A stretch of DNA of 64,000 nucleotides from Synaphobranchus kaupii. Taxonomy: Eukaryota > Chordata > Actinopteri > Anguilliformes > Synaphobranchidae. The DNA lies in NCBI GenBank assembly GCA_029718625.1, contig CM056389.1, positions 22,415,381-22,479,380 of the forward strand, in the 5' to 3' direction. Of the stretch, positions 20,556 to 32,479 are shown piece after piece. Position numbers and translations under genes: made by a program. How positions within the stretch are numbered: the first letter of the stretch is position 1; each line of letters begins with the position of its first letter. A model generated the notes under the pieces. That model was given only the letters and a program-made list of their open reading frames with translations. It was not told where the DNA came from and ran no database searches.

Positions 20556-22524
20556 TTCTTCCGTTGTTTCTTGTCCCCTCTCTTCGTGTAGGCAGGTTGG
20601 ATTGTCGACGATTACAGATGCTACAGGTGTACCGCCTTTTGCACTCCTTGGAGACGTGCCCTTTCCTTAGGCATCCAAAACAAAGGCGGTTTTCATGGAT
20701 GAACGCTTTCTTATCTTCCATAGTCTTCAAAGCGAAGGTAGGACATCTGCCGATGCCATGTGTTTCATCCTTACATACAGAGCAAGGCGGTTTCACCTTA
20801 GAATGGGATGTTCCTCCTGTCTCTCGGATGGAGTTCCTTTCTCGAGTGCTGGTGTTAAGAGCTCTAGCTCTCTTGGAAGATCTTTCGTCGGTACTCTTGG
20901 CGTTCATGAGGAATGGGGAGGCAATAGGATTGCAGGCTATCCGGACCTCTTTGTTTAAGAACTTGGTGAAGTATGCAAGGTCTGGGTACTTCCCGGAGTT
21001 GTCAAGTTGATCTACCACGATCCGGCTCCACTTCCGCACAATCCATTCCGGTAGCTTCTTAAGCAACTTGTGGTTCTCTTCGCAATCATTTAGGATAGCC
21101 AGCCCTTTGACATGGGGTGTTGCCTCTGCACATCCCTGCAGAAAGTCTGCAAATTCTCTGAGTGCCAGAGGGTCGGTTGCGTCAATTTTAGGCCATTTGG
21201 CGAGTTTGTCTCGGAAAGCTCTTTGTACTATAAAAGGGTTCCCATATCTCTCTTGGAGGACTTTCCAGGCTCCCTTGTACGCATCGTCTGAGCTTCGGTA
21301 GAAGAATCCTTCTACAGCCTTGAGTGCTTCTCCAGTAAGGTACGTTTTCAGGTAGAACATTTTCTCACTAGCTGGGATGGGTTTCTGATCGATAAGAGCC
21401 ATGAAAGACATCTTCCAGTCTACGAATTTGATGGGGTCACAATTAAACACTGTCGGTTCGGGCACGGGTAGGCGATTTATGCTTAGTGAATTCGCTAATG
21501 CCTGGACTAGGCTGGAAGTTTCCTCAGGTGCTGTTATTCCCAGGGATGCTGGTCGAGGTTGGAACGACATGGCCTTTGGGTTTAGCTGAGCTGCGTGTTT
21601 AATCTCTTGGTGAGCAGCGTCCGTTTTGTGGTTCCCATCATCCTCATTATCACTTCCGAAACTCTCGTATGCTCTAACTCGAGCTGCAGCTACCTGAACT
21701 TCCTTATCTGCTTGCAACTGCACTAGCTTTGTTCTTTCCTCTTCCAGCTCTATTCGACTATTTGCCCGTTTTTGCTCTATCTCTGCCAACATTTTTGCTT
21801 CTTCAAGTTTCAATTCACTTTCCATTCTTGTGAATCGTGCTTGCTGAGCCTGGATATCTTTCATCACCTTTGCTTGTTCTCGTTTGGCTGCAAGTTCTGC
21901 TTCTGCGTCTAATCGTTTGCTGGAGCTATTGGAGGCTGCACTGGAGTGGTTATTAGATTTCTCTGATGTCTCCGAGACTACAGTTTCAGTTTTGGTGTAG
22001 CCGAAGACGGACCCATATTCAGCCTTGTTTAGTGCCATCCTTACTCTGACTTTCTCAAGTTGTTCATTATAGTTCTCGTTAATCGTTTTTAGTCGCTTGT
22101 TCACAAGGTCAAGTATCTCTTCAGTCGGAATATTGCAGGCGTCCATTTTATTCGCGATATCTGGAGTTGTAGTACGGTTACGTGTAATGGGCTCATACTG
22201 ACGGCGTACTATATCATATCTTGTTTTGATTTCACTTTGGATTTTATCAAGGTCGTCTGGAGAGCAGAGGGCCTTCAATGTTGACCTACTCTCTTTCGCT
22301 GTCTGCTTCCAGGACTCATAAGCCTTATTAAAGGCATTCTCATGTTTTCCGGCATTCTGGTAGTGCATCTCTTGGCCCCTTTCTGTTAGAGCCCTTTGGC
22401 GGGATTCTGGCTTGTCTTGAGCCTCTAAGGATTCGCTCTCCTCTAGTTCACTGCTCACCTCCTTTTCCTGGAGCGATTCGCTCTCCTCTAGTTCACTGCT
22501 CACCTCCTTTTCCTGGAGCGACAT
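20545..22524 (-). pseudogene. BEL/Pao gag with zinc knuckle
   Basis: A 659-residue frame from the ATG at 22524. The N-terminus has a perfect 15-residue tandem repeat (SLQEKEVSSELEESE twice, residues 2-31). Residues ~200-290 form a long charged coiled coil (EAELAAKREQAKVMKDIQAQ and on). Residues ~345-560 fit the BEL gag core (FNCDPIKFVDWKMSF, YLTGEALKAVEGF, LQERYGNP). A CX2CX4HX4C zinc knuckle lies at residues 615-628 (CFGCLRKGHVSKEC), preceded by CSVCKDETHGIGRC. The last ~25 residues appear out of frame: the downstream protease frame gives the more typical post-knuckle sequence, so a frame change lies near 20605-20612. Confidence 0.9.
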
Positions 22525-23140
22525 TTTATATGATTTGTGTACCTGGTTTGACTATTTGACTGCAAAATGTAGTTGTCATATGCCTGGGATAAACCTCTGT
22601 GAGTAGCGACTTTAACTCTATGATGGGTGATACTACTCTCACTTTGAAATTTAGATTACTATTTGGACACTGTAGGGATTTCAGTACAAAGGAGAAATGA
22701 TTTAGAGTTATGACCATAAGTTAGGGGGGAGCTAAACAACTGGACAATTTCACTCTTAAAATAGCCTAGCGTTAACTTATAAGACAATACATTCAACTTT
22801 GCCATAGGCTACTATAAACTTGTACTTATTCTCGCAGCTGGAAGGAAGGTCCCTTTCAACCTTTAAAATATTGTCCACTGTGAAAGATTTCAATTTCAAA
22901 ATGGTTAATCATATAGCCTACTTGCATGTGTAGCTCCTTTAAGGTCTCTGATTACAGTCTCTTGCTGAACCTGTGGTATATAGGCTACTGTGATACGTTG
23001 TCCTCTTCCAATCTTGCTTGGAGGTGGGTGTCGATTAGATCAACCGTTCAATGGCTGGATGGTGATCTAGCGTAGATTCATTGGAGGATGACAACAACGC
23101 TGACTTGACGAACGTCTCAGATGTAGCATTGAGTTTTCAC
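22525..23140 (-). other. BEL/Pao 5' leader
   Basis: 616 bp between the 5' LTR and the gag ATG. The primer binding site should start at the LTR edge (minus strand GTGAAAACTC...). I could not match it to a tRNA 3' end by eye. Confidence 0.6.
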
Positions 23141-23906
23141 TGTAACTGCCCTTGGTTGACTTAAAGCAGGACGCAGAGAGTCTCGACTGATGCTCCACAG
23201 TTGTATTTTATTCTCTTCACCGTATCGAAGCACCGTGAAAACTAGATAGATACGGAAGCAGTGTCAATACATGCCCATTCTAGCTTCACGAATCACCAAA
23301 TCGAATATTCTTGACAAACAAAAGGGAAATAGAACTTGGCTATTCGGTCTCACAGTGTGAATAAACAACAAAAACATTTCCATCCATAATAACGAATATC
23401 CCTCGCTTAAATTAGACAGATCCTAGTTAGCCTAATGGTAACAATACAGGGCTAAGCAAGGCTAACTTCATAACGTTAACGTTACCTCATTCCGCTGACC
23501 AAGGGTGCTAAAACAATCTTCTCCGCTAAGGACAGGTAGATATTTCACAATAAATTATCTTTATAAATGGATCGTGTTCTTATCTTTGTCACACTTTCTT
23601 TTATGCTTTCACCATAAGTGCGCTAAAACCCATGCGGTAAAATTATAGACAAAGCGGAAGTTCTCATCTCCGCTTTGTACGGAACATTAGATAAGGCAAG
23701 TCTGCCACCTATAGGACAACAAGGGTAACAACGTAGAGTTAGGTTCACTCGAAAACAAACTTATAATACATAGCCTTTCCAAAAGGAATAATACACAACT
23801 TCCAAACAGGAGATGAAACAAAGGAAAACTCTACCATTATTTAAAACTACTGTTGACTCTAGGACATTTAAGGCAACATAAAACAGCAGACTAGTGGCCA
23901 TTTACA
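23141..23906 (-). repeat. BEL/Pao 5' LTR
   Basis: 766 bp, TGTAACTGCC to CCATTTACA, about 99% identical to the other LTR. It should contain the element promoter. A TATA-like word could not be singled out. Confidence 0.95.
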
Positions 23907-23911
23907 ATGTG
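23907..23911. other. Target site duplication of BEL element (right)
   Basis: ATGTG, identical to 15660-15664. Removing the element and one copy restores colinearity with the uninterrupted R copy at 61190-62075. Confidence 0.9.
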
Positions 23912-24465
23912 CATTATCTTAATGTTAGGAAGTAAAAAGTGAATTAGCTAATCGCTAGGTTTAGCTAATGTTAGTAGCTAGATAATTTGTGTGAACGACT
24001 GCTACGCCTGCGAAACATTAATGTTAACCTAATGCGATACGTTAAGCATATTGTGAACATCAAAACAGTGTTAATTTGAACTATTATTACATTGATAGGG
24101 GTGCTACGTTGTACGATTTCTCAAAAATAGATTGGATACCGCCTGTAAACATTACCTGCGCTGGTCAGGCAGGGTGTGAGCGATATGAGAGAATCCAGAA
24201 GAGGGTGAAAAGAAAATGTAACGTAACATTAAGCACAAAATAATAATGCATTTGAAAGTAATAATGAAAGTAACGGTAAATGTACTTTATGTGTTGAACT
24301 GATTCGCCTTTTATCCATCTAGCTAAAGTATGTTGCTGAAGTAGGCTACTGTAGCCTACCGTTAATACTTTAACATGTAACATATCACTTTGACTCCTTA
24401 TAATATTTGTTTATGTTGGTATTATTGTTTTGTGATGTTGTGCACTGTATATTTTGTGTACATTT
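23912..24465 (+). mobile_element. Repeat R, right part after BEL insertion
   Basis: Continues from 15664 and matches the inverse of 61155-61443. Compared with that copy it has about 250 extra bases (roughly 24015-24270), so either an insertion here or a deletion there. Similarity ends near GCACTGTATATTTTGTGT. Confidence 0.75.
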
Positions 24466-27400
24466 TTATATTGTTGAGCTACCTGTAAGCATCGCGCAAA
24501 GCAAATTCCGATCATGGCAATAAAGGAAAATAAAGCAACCTCCTGATTAAATGTGATAGCCTATAAATTTGGTTTGCATAACATTATGGCATTTGGACTC
24601 CAACAACGCCGTTGGCGTAAACAAGTGGGTGTGTCTGACCAAATTGTGACGCAAGTGACAGGCCTCATTTTACTAGAAAGTCTCTGAGCAGCCAGGATTT
24701 GTAAACTTTTCTTTTAGGGAGGGGGGAGTTAATTGTGTTATTATTCTTGTTTATTATTATTATTATTATTAGGCCATGAAAGGTATAATAATAATAATAA
24801 GTAAATTATTAAGTAACACTGTTTTAGATGTAGCTAACGTTAGCTAATATAGCCTAGCCTAATTGCTGTATCTTGCTGTCGCTTCTTGTTGGTTTTATTA
24901 GCTAACGTTATTAACTTTTTATTTATTTGACGTCTAATGTCACCCTTCAACCGTGAGGTAACGTTAGCTATCTAGCAAAAGTTAACAGCCAAATGAAGTT
25001 AGTTTAACTTGATAACTTACTGGAATGTTACATAAATGTTACATTCAGAGAGTTAACATTAGTTAATCCTCATGAATGGATGTTTTATATCTTTCTTGCT
25101 ATTGTCACAAACGTGAACATCTGTGTTATCTGAGTGTTATTTACTAAATTAGAAAAACGATGACTAAAACAGCAATTAAAGGCCTTATGATTACGGTCAC
25201 TTCTTAACGTTCAAAAACAATAGTTGCAGCAGTTTTTATTAATAGTCAGTGTTAACATTATTCCAGTGAGTCATATATATTGTACGTGATTCAATAACGA
25301 TTTCATATTGAGTACACCTGAAAAATATGGCTTTATTACTTTCCCAGATATTAAATGCCTAATGTTAGGACAATATGCTTTATTGGCACAGCATTAGCCT
25401 ACTTATTGAAGTTGTACATTAGTATTAGGCGATGAAAGGTATTATTCGTAGTAATAATAATAATAATAATAACTAGATTAACAATTCCTAAAGAAATTGT
25501 AGGTGTGGTTGCTTCACAAATATCAATGGCTGGAAATGGCATAGAAAGATGGTAATATGGTATAGTGTGAGGTGGAAAATAAAAGGTGGAAATGGTATGA
25601 ACTGTTAATGCGGTATAAAGGGATCTAGTGAAGGTGAAAGTGTTAAAATATGGTGATGTAGCCTATTTTGTGGTAAGTAGTCTAAAGAACCTGGAAGTGA
25701 TACAAAGAAGTAATGTATTGTGATAAAAGCACGAAAAGGTAATGTCAAATCATCTGGGATAATATTGTTGGGTCATAACAGTGTTGTAAAGGAAGGCATT
25801 GTGAATGCCCAATTTACTGCGTCCTGTGTACTAACATACTGCTTACTGTAGTCTATACTGCAGTGACATGCAGTATGCGAAATTAGCTCTATATAAACCT
25901 GGACATAAGTAGCCTAGGCTATATCATTTCCTTTACACCCTTTGGCTATATCATCTGGGGATATTCAGAACACTCAATTTGGCCGTGCAGGTAATGCTAG
26001 CCTAATTTAACAGCTTTTCAAAAAAACGTATACTCAGCTGGCATACTTAAATAGTAGTGTGTGCTGATTCTGACTATTCGGACACAGTCGTAGTTGTGTT
26101 TGTAGAAAAATATGGGTTCATACAATTTTTCCCTATGTTTTAACCAAATGCTCATCTACTGATTTCTCCACTTTATTAAACAAACTCTGATTCCGATTAC
26201 AGATCTCACCATTTTGTGAAGTCCAAACCACATATCTTGTGCTGAATTCAGCGTTCTATTCAACCTACCTAGCATGCAGCTATCTAAAGCAATAACATAG
26301 GCTATCGTTTGGCTAATAGTAACTTAGTTTAACGTTGTTCACTCGCATAAACTTGAGATTATAACCCAGTCATGTGTAGTGGATAGTTTATTTGCTGTCT
26401 ATGTCATAGTCGATTGCATTTTGGTAACGTAGTCTACTGGCACCTTGGCATTTTCATGCAGAGTGAAAGGTTTGTTTTTCCTGGTAATTAGCTTAACCAC
26501 AGTAGCCTAGCTGGCTTATGCTTTTGCCTGTATGCTTTTGTCTTTTGTCTGTTGTCTGTGCTAACGCGAGTTGTCTGTGCTAACGGTATTAAGACATAAA
26601 TCAGAATTCGTTGAATAATGTTGAATGGAGTGATTAGTAGGCTAGATGAGCATTTAGCTAAAACATAGGCAAAAATTTAAACAGCGCTAAAAATATGTTT
26701 TGTTAACAATTCAATTGTAGCCTATTTTGTAACTTAGACAACATAACGTTACGTGACAGCATTTGGATTTGGATCAGAGACGGGAAGCATAGGAGGCATT
26801 TGCTATGTTTCATTCGTTTCACCTGAAACAAGCCTCTCAACTGAAAGGGGCCTCGCCTCAATCATAAACTGAAAAAAAAAATATATATATATTAAATTAT
26901 ATATAATTTAAAAAAATTAAAATCAGTGAATAAAAGAACCGCCGACCCTGTAGTTTTCCCATTCAGTCACTGTTCCTTACTCAAGCTATTTCAGTGCTTC
27001 TCCTTATTTTTCTAGTCTATGGATCTGCAGATACCACAGAACTGTGGCAGTCTGGCAGGTAGGCCTATTCACTTGACTATTTCTGACCCACAGCAAAACA
27101 CTTGCTGATAGCTACGATGTCAGAATGATCACATACAGATACAGTAGATTCATAATACAACGGAACAGGTATGTGCATAATTCGGATAAAATACGTAGCC
27201 CAATGTATTTATATACCTTAAAAAGTAACGTTACGTGTGTTTTTACATAACAGCAATGTAGGCTATTACAGCCGCGATAGCGCTGTGGAAACATCAACGT
27301 TGCTGGGCAGTGGCAAAATGGAATAAGAATCTCTTCAACATTCAACGGAAACCAGTTGTATAATCGTTACAAAGTAGGATATTTGGTTCCTTAATCTGTT

Positions 27401-28286
27401 TATCAGAGATTTGTAGAAAAAAATGTTGACGTTATACCGAAAGTAGCTAGGCTACATTGGGTAGGCGTAGCCTACGCAAAGGAAAATGCACCGAATGTTT
27501 ATTTGTAACAGTTTCAACTTTTTAATAATAGCCTATAGGCTAGCCTATATCGGAAAAAAGTTTTTGTGGTGTGTAGAAACGGTACATTTTATGCATGTTA
27601 TTGTGTGACTGTGGCAAGATGGTTATAAACGGGTTTGGGCTATTTTATCGTGCAGTGCAACTATTTTATCGTGCAGAGGTTGATGTGTGGACAAGTGGCG
27701 ACTCTGCAGCAATCCTGCATTGGAATTTTGAGAGTTTAAAGTTGTTTACAATTTCAGAGAAATTTGAATAGGCTACTATAATTGGGACATTGACGACTAG
27801 GCTAGCGCCGTAGATAGGGCTAATAGACTGCGTGTTCGTTCATTGCGCTTGATGCAGCATTTGTTGTATGGCAATGATTATTATTTTTGAAAGCTAAAGT
27901 GAGTATGATCATTTCAGTTGTAGACGGTAGTAGGCTACGTCGTTAGCTATTGAATTTCTCGTCTGCATTTTTCCAAGGTTGTTGACAGAACGTTAAGTGA
28001 TTCAAAAATCAGCTCAATCAGCATTCTCACCGTGAGCTAGCCTACTGCACGTGCCCATTAATTTTTTGGCAATAAAATGTCAAATATCTCAAAAAGTGTA
28101 TATGCTATAAAGGTAAAAAGTAATAGCAACCTGGAGGGGGTATAAAGGTATAATATGAGGTATGAATGGTGTCGATGGTGTTAATGGTGTAGGAGGAGAT
28201 AGGTTTTGAAAAATCGGCGGAAGAATAATAACGTCAGTCTGAGCGATAACAGTAGGTGTGGTTTTTCCACCACACCTAATTGTTAT
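24466..28286. other. Intergenic AT-rich spacer, no gene recognised
   Basis: No frame with family resemblance. It contains ATT/AAT microsatellites at 24751-24800 and 25427-25480, the two preceded by the same word (ATTAGGCCATGAAAGGTA and ATTAGGCGATGAAAGGTA). A TA-rich patch lies at 26876-26910, and many TAACGTTAGCTA words occur. Host regulatory DNA is possible but not recognisable. Confidence 0.5.
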
Positions 28287-28587
28287 TGTAAATCCCGCGC
28301 AGCTAGACCAATGAGGGAATAGCACGGAGCGAAGGTTTAAGCCTGATGTTTTCCGCTGTTGCTGTGGGAAAAGGTAAGAGTTCTGAAATATTACTATTCT
28401 TACAACCGGATGAGACTGCTTCTTTAGATTCGCGGGATCAGCTAATAGTTGGCCACGTGTCAGAGGCAATAGTACCACTTTGCCTCCCGCTCTAAGTCTG
28501 GCCTGCAGGCTGACCCCAGCTTATCCAAAAAGGCAGCCTGTGTATATTATATTGACTGTCAGCCACCAACGCTGATTCTATACTCAT

Positions 28588-29510
28588 TAGCGATGGGGGT
28601 TTTGGCTTTTTTTTGGTACACGTTTACACTTATAATGTTGGCGTGTATCCGCGGTTAACCGTAACATTACGTCATAGCGTAAGCGATGACGTCATAGCCA
28701 TAGAGGCCAACGATACTGGTCGGAAACTTGGGTAGCTGCAAGTAAGTAAGCAAGCAGTTATGAAAGATTAACGTTAGGAGGTAAATATAGGTTAGAATAT
28801 ACTTTACTGTTTCAAAATGTTTTCCTAAAATAAACTAGTGTCATGAAATTCAAATAAAACAGTCCAATCACGGAGTGTTTTTGTTATTGTCCACCGGCTT
28901 GGGACTGAGTATGATGGCTCAACATACTCCATCAGAGACCGAAAGCCTGGCGCATCCAGTTCGCTTAACGGTCTTGTGTCTTTCACAATCATATCCGCGA
29001 TCAGCTGGGTGATTTTCGCAGCTCTCTGTGGAGTGCACTTGTAGAAGACGGAGCCTATTCGGGGTTGGGTGCTAACATTACCCATCTTGTTCAAAATCTA
29101 CGTTTGCGTGTTTTAATCGCAGATGATTGTTCATTGAGCTGGTACTCCCCCCTTTCACACTTAAAACAATGTTACCGAGTTGCCGTCGACTTGTTTTGTA
29201 AAATAATTCTGGGCTTTAGCTTTTCCGCCGCTCATTTTGATGCTTTCACTCAAATTCACTGACTCACTCCCGCATTTTTTCCATCAACGTTAGTTATGTT
29301 GACGTGATTTACGATCAAGATATATTTAAATGCTTTAGATATATACATAATATTGTACGAGGAACAATTATAGCCTACGCAACATTTAAATAATTAATAT
29401 GATTAAAAAAATATTTTAAAAATGATTTTAAGATTTCGGTTAATCAGTCCTAAACGGATAGTGATTAATTTTTGTGTACACGGTTAAACGTGTACACGAC
29501 CCCATCCCTA
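28588..29510. mobile_element. hAT-type DNA transposon, 923 bp, deleted derivative
   Basis: It starts TAGCGATGGGG and ends ACCCCATCCCTA, giving an ~11 bp terminal inverted repeat with one mismatch. A perfect 8 bp duplication ATACTCAT flanks it (28580-28587, 29511-29518). The two other copies of the host repeat carry ATACTCAT once, which proves the insertion boundaries. Subterminal GTGTACACGTTTA-type words occur on both sides. Inside is a short transposase remnant. 8 bp TSDs and TAGGGATGGG ends are typical of hAT elements. Confidence 0.92.
28825..29094 (-). pseudogene. hAT transposase fragment (ZBED-like N-terminal region)
   Basis: An 89-residue frame with IADMIVKDTRPLSELDAPGF followed by RSLMEYVEPSYSVPSRWT. 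This is the block just after the BED zinc finger in Ac/ZBED1-type hAT transposases, where pattern IVKDxxPLSxVxxxGFxxLxxxLxPxYxxPSR is usual. Neither the BED finger nor the RNase H-like catalytic core and C-terminal dimerisation region are present, so the element cannot mobilise itself. The frame runs towards the left TIR. Confidence 0.8.
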
Positions 29511-30087
29511 ATACTCATGTATCTGACTCCAATTTAATTACTAATGTCTAATTGCAATGTAGAATTTACAGCTGATTTGTTAAAGTACTCTCGTACTCTT
29601 GAGCCTGTTCTCTGAACTGGATGCGCTGGTTCCACCGGGAGCTACATACGGCAGTTTATGTACACCTCTCACGGCTGACTAGATATCTGAGTTTATCTCA
29701 GAGGTTGCGGAAGAGGCCACTTCATAAGGTATAGCCTATCCAATAAATCTCAGGGACCCCAGAAGGTAATATTGGCAACCCCCGTTCTCAACTTGTATAA
29801 ACATCATGCGGAGATGATCTAACTTAAGACATAGTTCTACGGGTGCAATACTCCGTGATACATTAAGCTTAACTAGTCAACCTCCCTAGATCAGCAGAGG
29901 GGGTAACCCAGACTGAGGAAATTAATCAACTCATTACCGTGTTAACAGAGATAGAAGGTCTTTTTCAGAGAAACCACACAAATCAAGTTTAACAGTTTAC
30001 CAGGTAGGTTCTTTACTTTAAAATAATCAATTATGGTTACAGGTTACAACACAACATATTCAAAATAGAGTATAGAGTAAAATACTT

Positions 30088-30452
30088 GTGTCACCTCATA
30101 TTTATACTCCAGTGAAAGTGAGCAGTCATGGATTACTGCTTGAAAGTTCCTAAACACTCTGATCAACTTTAAAAAGTAAAATGAATGGAATGGAAAAAAT
30201 GCTTCAGTTAAATTTTGTTCATAATAATTTCTAGGGGTGCCAATAATTGTGGCACATGTGGTTTTGTTAAAAATAATAATTTCTTTATGAGGGATTTTTG
30301 TTTTCTCAGAATAAATTTAGTTTAATTAAAGGTTGGATTTTTCTCATTTTTTCAGTGTGAGATTAAGCTAATTCACCAAAAGGTGAGTTTTTTATAACCC
30401 TTTTTACTCATCTTTACCAGGGGTGCCAATTATTGTGGAGGGCACTGCATAT
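30088..30452 (+). mobile_element. Tc1/mariner-type element fragment
   Basis: Contains GGGGTGCCAATAATTGTGG, a long AT-rich block with GGTTGGATTTTTCTCA and TGAGATTAAGCTAATTCACC, and ends GGGGTGCCAATTATTGTGG. It matches the copy at 32010-32290 in inverse orientation. This is a common teleost Tc1-like pattern. No transposase frame. Confidence 0.65.
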
Positions 30453-31585
30453 GGGTTATACATTCGGCATAGGCAAGGGAGGATAATTGCTGATTTTTAA
30501 TTGATGTCCCAGACTAATTCCCAAGTATTCCCCTCGTATTCCCCACACACCAGGATATATATTCTGCAGAATGAGTGGAGAAGCACATTAGAATAACGGG
30601 TTTCAACAGTGACAAATGCTGAGGAGAACTGGTGAGTAGCGTTTTCCTGCTGCGATATATACTCTGCGCCTTTAATCGTTCCGTTTTTCGCAATTCATTC
30701 AGACGCGAGGGCTCGATCAATGTGTCCACGCGCTTGCCTTTGACATGTAAGCTATATGGAATAGCGACAGCCAGTGGGCTACATCAAATATAATATTCAA
30801 AGCGTATAGTGGTACTAGATAATGTAGAGCAACCCTAAAATATGATATGAAAATATGAAGTTTGAAGGGGGGAGTGGGGTGTAGTAAAAAAAAAAACAAA
30901 GAAAAAAGCGAGCGAAAGAACGAAGGCATTGTGCTGTGACTTTTCTTTTGTGTTTTTGTCACTTATTATTAACTAGATTATGCCTCTATATAGCCTACTG
31001 AAATAAATATGTATCTGTTGAAGGCGCTGTCATTTTGGAAACAATTCAAAAGCGATCTCGGAAGAAGATACGGTGTAGCCGAAGACGCATGCGTGACATG
31101 ACCTCCACGGTTTGGTTAGGCTATCTTTTTGGTTCGTTCTTAATCAAAACTACACGTATTTGTTTTAATTCTGTAAAATGGTCTATTTACCTTTAATCTG
31201 TATATTTTACACTGCTAATTCTATGATAATTTATAAGGAAGGCTACTTATGACCTTTTTTAAACTTCATGTAAAAAACATGTAATTCAATTATTTTTGTA
31301 TACCCTAAATAGCGTACAATAAGCATAACGGTTGTCTCCAACACCAAGACCAATGAGCGTATTAAGTTATAATGGCAGCTGTAATAATATTGGGAACGTC
31401 TTGACGTGATGTTGCAGCCGAACTATTTTTAGCATATATTTTGAGTGCTATATTACTATGCGTAAATCCAGATATAACACGAAGAAATCAACATGCGCAC
31501 ATGCGTCGTAATGTTGAGACTTACACTTCGTTTCAATTAAAAAAAGAAATAAATTCTCCAAAAAAATGCATTGGTGGAGTTTACC
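30453..31585. other. Intergenic, no gene recognised
   Basis: AT-rich sequence with a purine-rich A/G patch at 30886-30930. Short frames only. Confidence 0.5.
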
Positions 31586-31800
31586 TTAACACATACAGTG
31601 CAGTCCAAAAGTATTTCGATAGTAGCACAATTTTTGTTGTTTTTGGCTCTGTACTCCGGCAAATTTAATTAGCAACAGTGGCTATGAGATTAAAGTGTAG
31701 ACTTTCAGCTTTAATTTGAGGCTTTTTACATCCTTATGGGGTCAACCGTGTAGCAATTGTGGTGCCAATAAGTTTGGAAAATGGAAAACTTTGTACATTT
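31586..31800 (+). mobile_element. Mariner-type MITE
   Basis: Begins ACAGTGCAGTCCAAAAGTAT and continues with a GTTGTTTTTGGCTCTGTACT block, a CAGCTTTAATTTGAGG block and a GGGTCAACCGTGTAGCAATT block. This is the same family as the MITEs upstream of OR1 and OR2 (1160-1372, 44902-45114, 60025-60238) but a separate insertion. Confidence 0.7.
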
Positions 31801-32009
31801 ATTACCCTCCCAAACGCTAAACATGTATACTGTAGTCCATCATAAAATAATACATTGGTCCAGAAAATGGATAGCTTTGGTCTCTCTATGTACCAAAAGG
31901 TACTCATCTTGAACTGCTTCAGTTAAAATATACAGCTGTATAAATATATTGTAGGAATTCATGTAATCTGTGTATAAAAATACATGGATGAGAGCATCTG
32001 CCAAATACT

Positions 32010-32290
32010 TACAGTTGAGGACAAAATTATTGGCCCCCCCTGTAAAGATGAGCAAAAAGGGTTATAAAAAATTCACCGTTTGGTGAATTAGCTTAATCTC
32101 ACACTGAAAAAACAATAAGAATCCAACCTTTAATTGACGTTAATTTATTATGAGAAAAAAAAATCCCTCATCAAGAAATAATTATTTTTAACAAAACCAC
32201 ATTGGCCACAATTATTGGCCCCCCTGCATTTATATATAGAATAAAGTAATAATTTTTAATATTTGGTCACATATCCTTTGCATGCCATGA
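32010..32290 (-). mobile_element. Tc1/mariner-type element fragment, inverted relative to 30088-30452
   Basis: Starts CAGTTGAGGACAAAATTATT, then GGCCCCCCCTGTAAAGATGA, and mirrors the 30088-30452 fragment closely across about 200 bp. The right end has TTTGGTCACATATCCTTTGC, a word found inside autonomous fish Tc1 elements. No transposase frame. Confidence 0.65.
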
Positions 32291-32479
32291 CTTCCTGATG
32301 TCTGTGACCCAACAACATCAAAAGACTCTTGATATCTTATTTTCTGGTACTCTTACAAGCGATACTATAACATCTCTGCATTTGAATGGATCTCTATGGG
32401 AATTGGGGGGTGGGACTAGATTTAGCTGTAAATTATGCTGGAACAGTATGGAATACATGGTTGGTAAAATGGCTGTAAG

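Larger units (their letters stand above)
15665..23906 (-). mobile_element. BEL/Pao LTR retrotransposon, full-length but defective
   Basis: 8,242 bp element on the minus strand. LTRs are at 15665-16432 and 23141-23906, with TGT...ACA ends. A 5 bp TSD (ATGTG) and a polypurine tract inside the left LTR show that the left LTR is the 3' one. The coding order on the minus strand is gag with a zinc knuckle, protease, reverse transcriptase/RNase H and integrase, as in BEL/Pao. The LTRs differ at about six bases and a 2 bp indel, so insertion was recent. Gag-pol is broken by frame changes near 20605 and 17730 and an in-frame TGA at 20127. Confidence 0.93.
28287..30085. repeat. LTR-like dispersed repeat, copy split by a hAT element
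   Basis: Bases 28287-28587 and 29519-30085 match 1650-2519 and 45410-46279 in order. The break is exactly the hAT insertion. Ends are at TGTAAATCCCGCGC and GAGTAAAATAC, as in the other copies. Divergence from copy A is a few percent. Confidence 0.85.
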
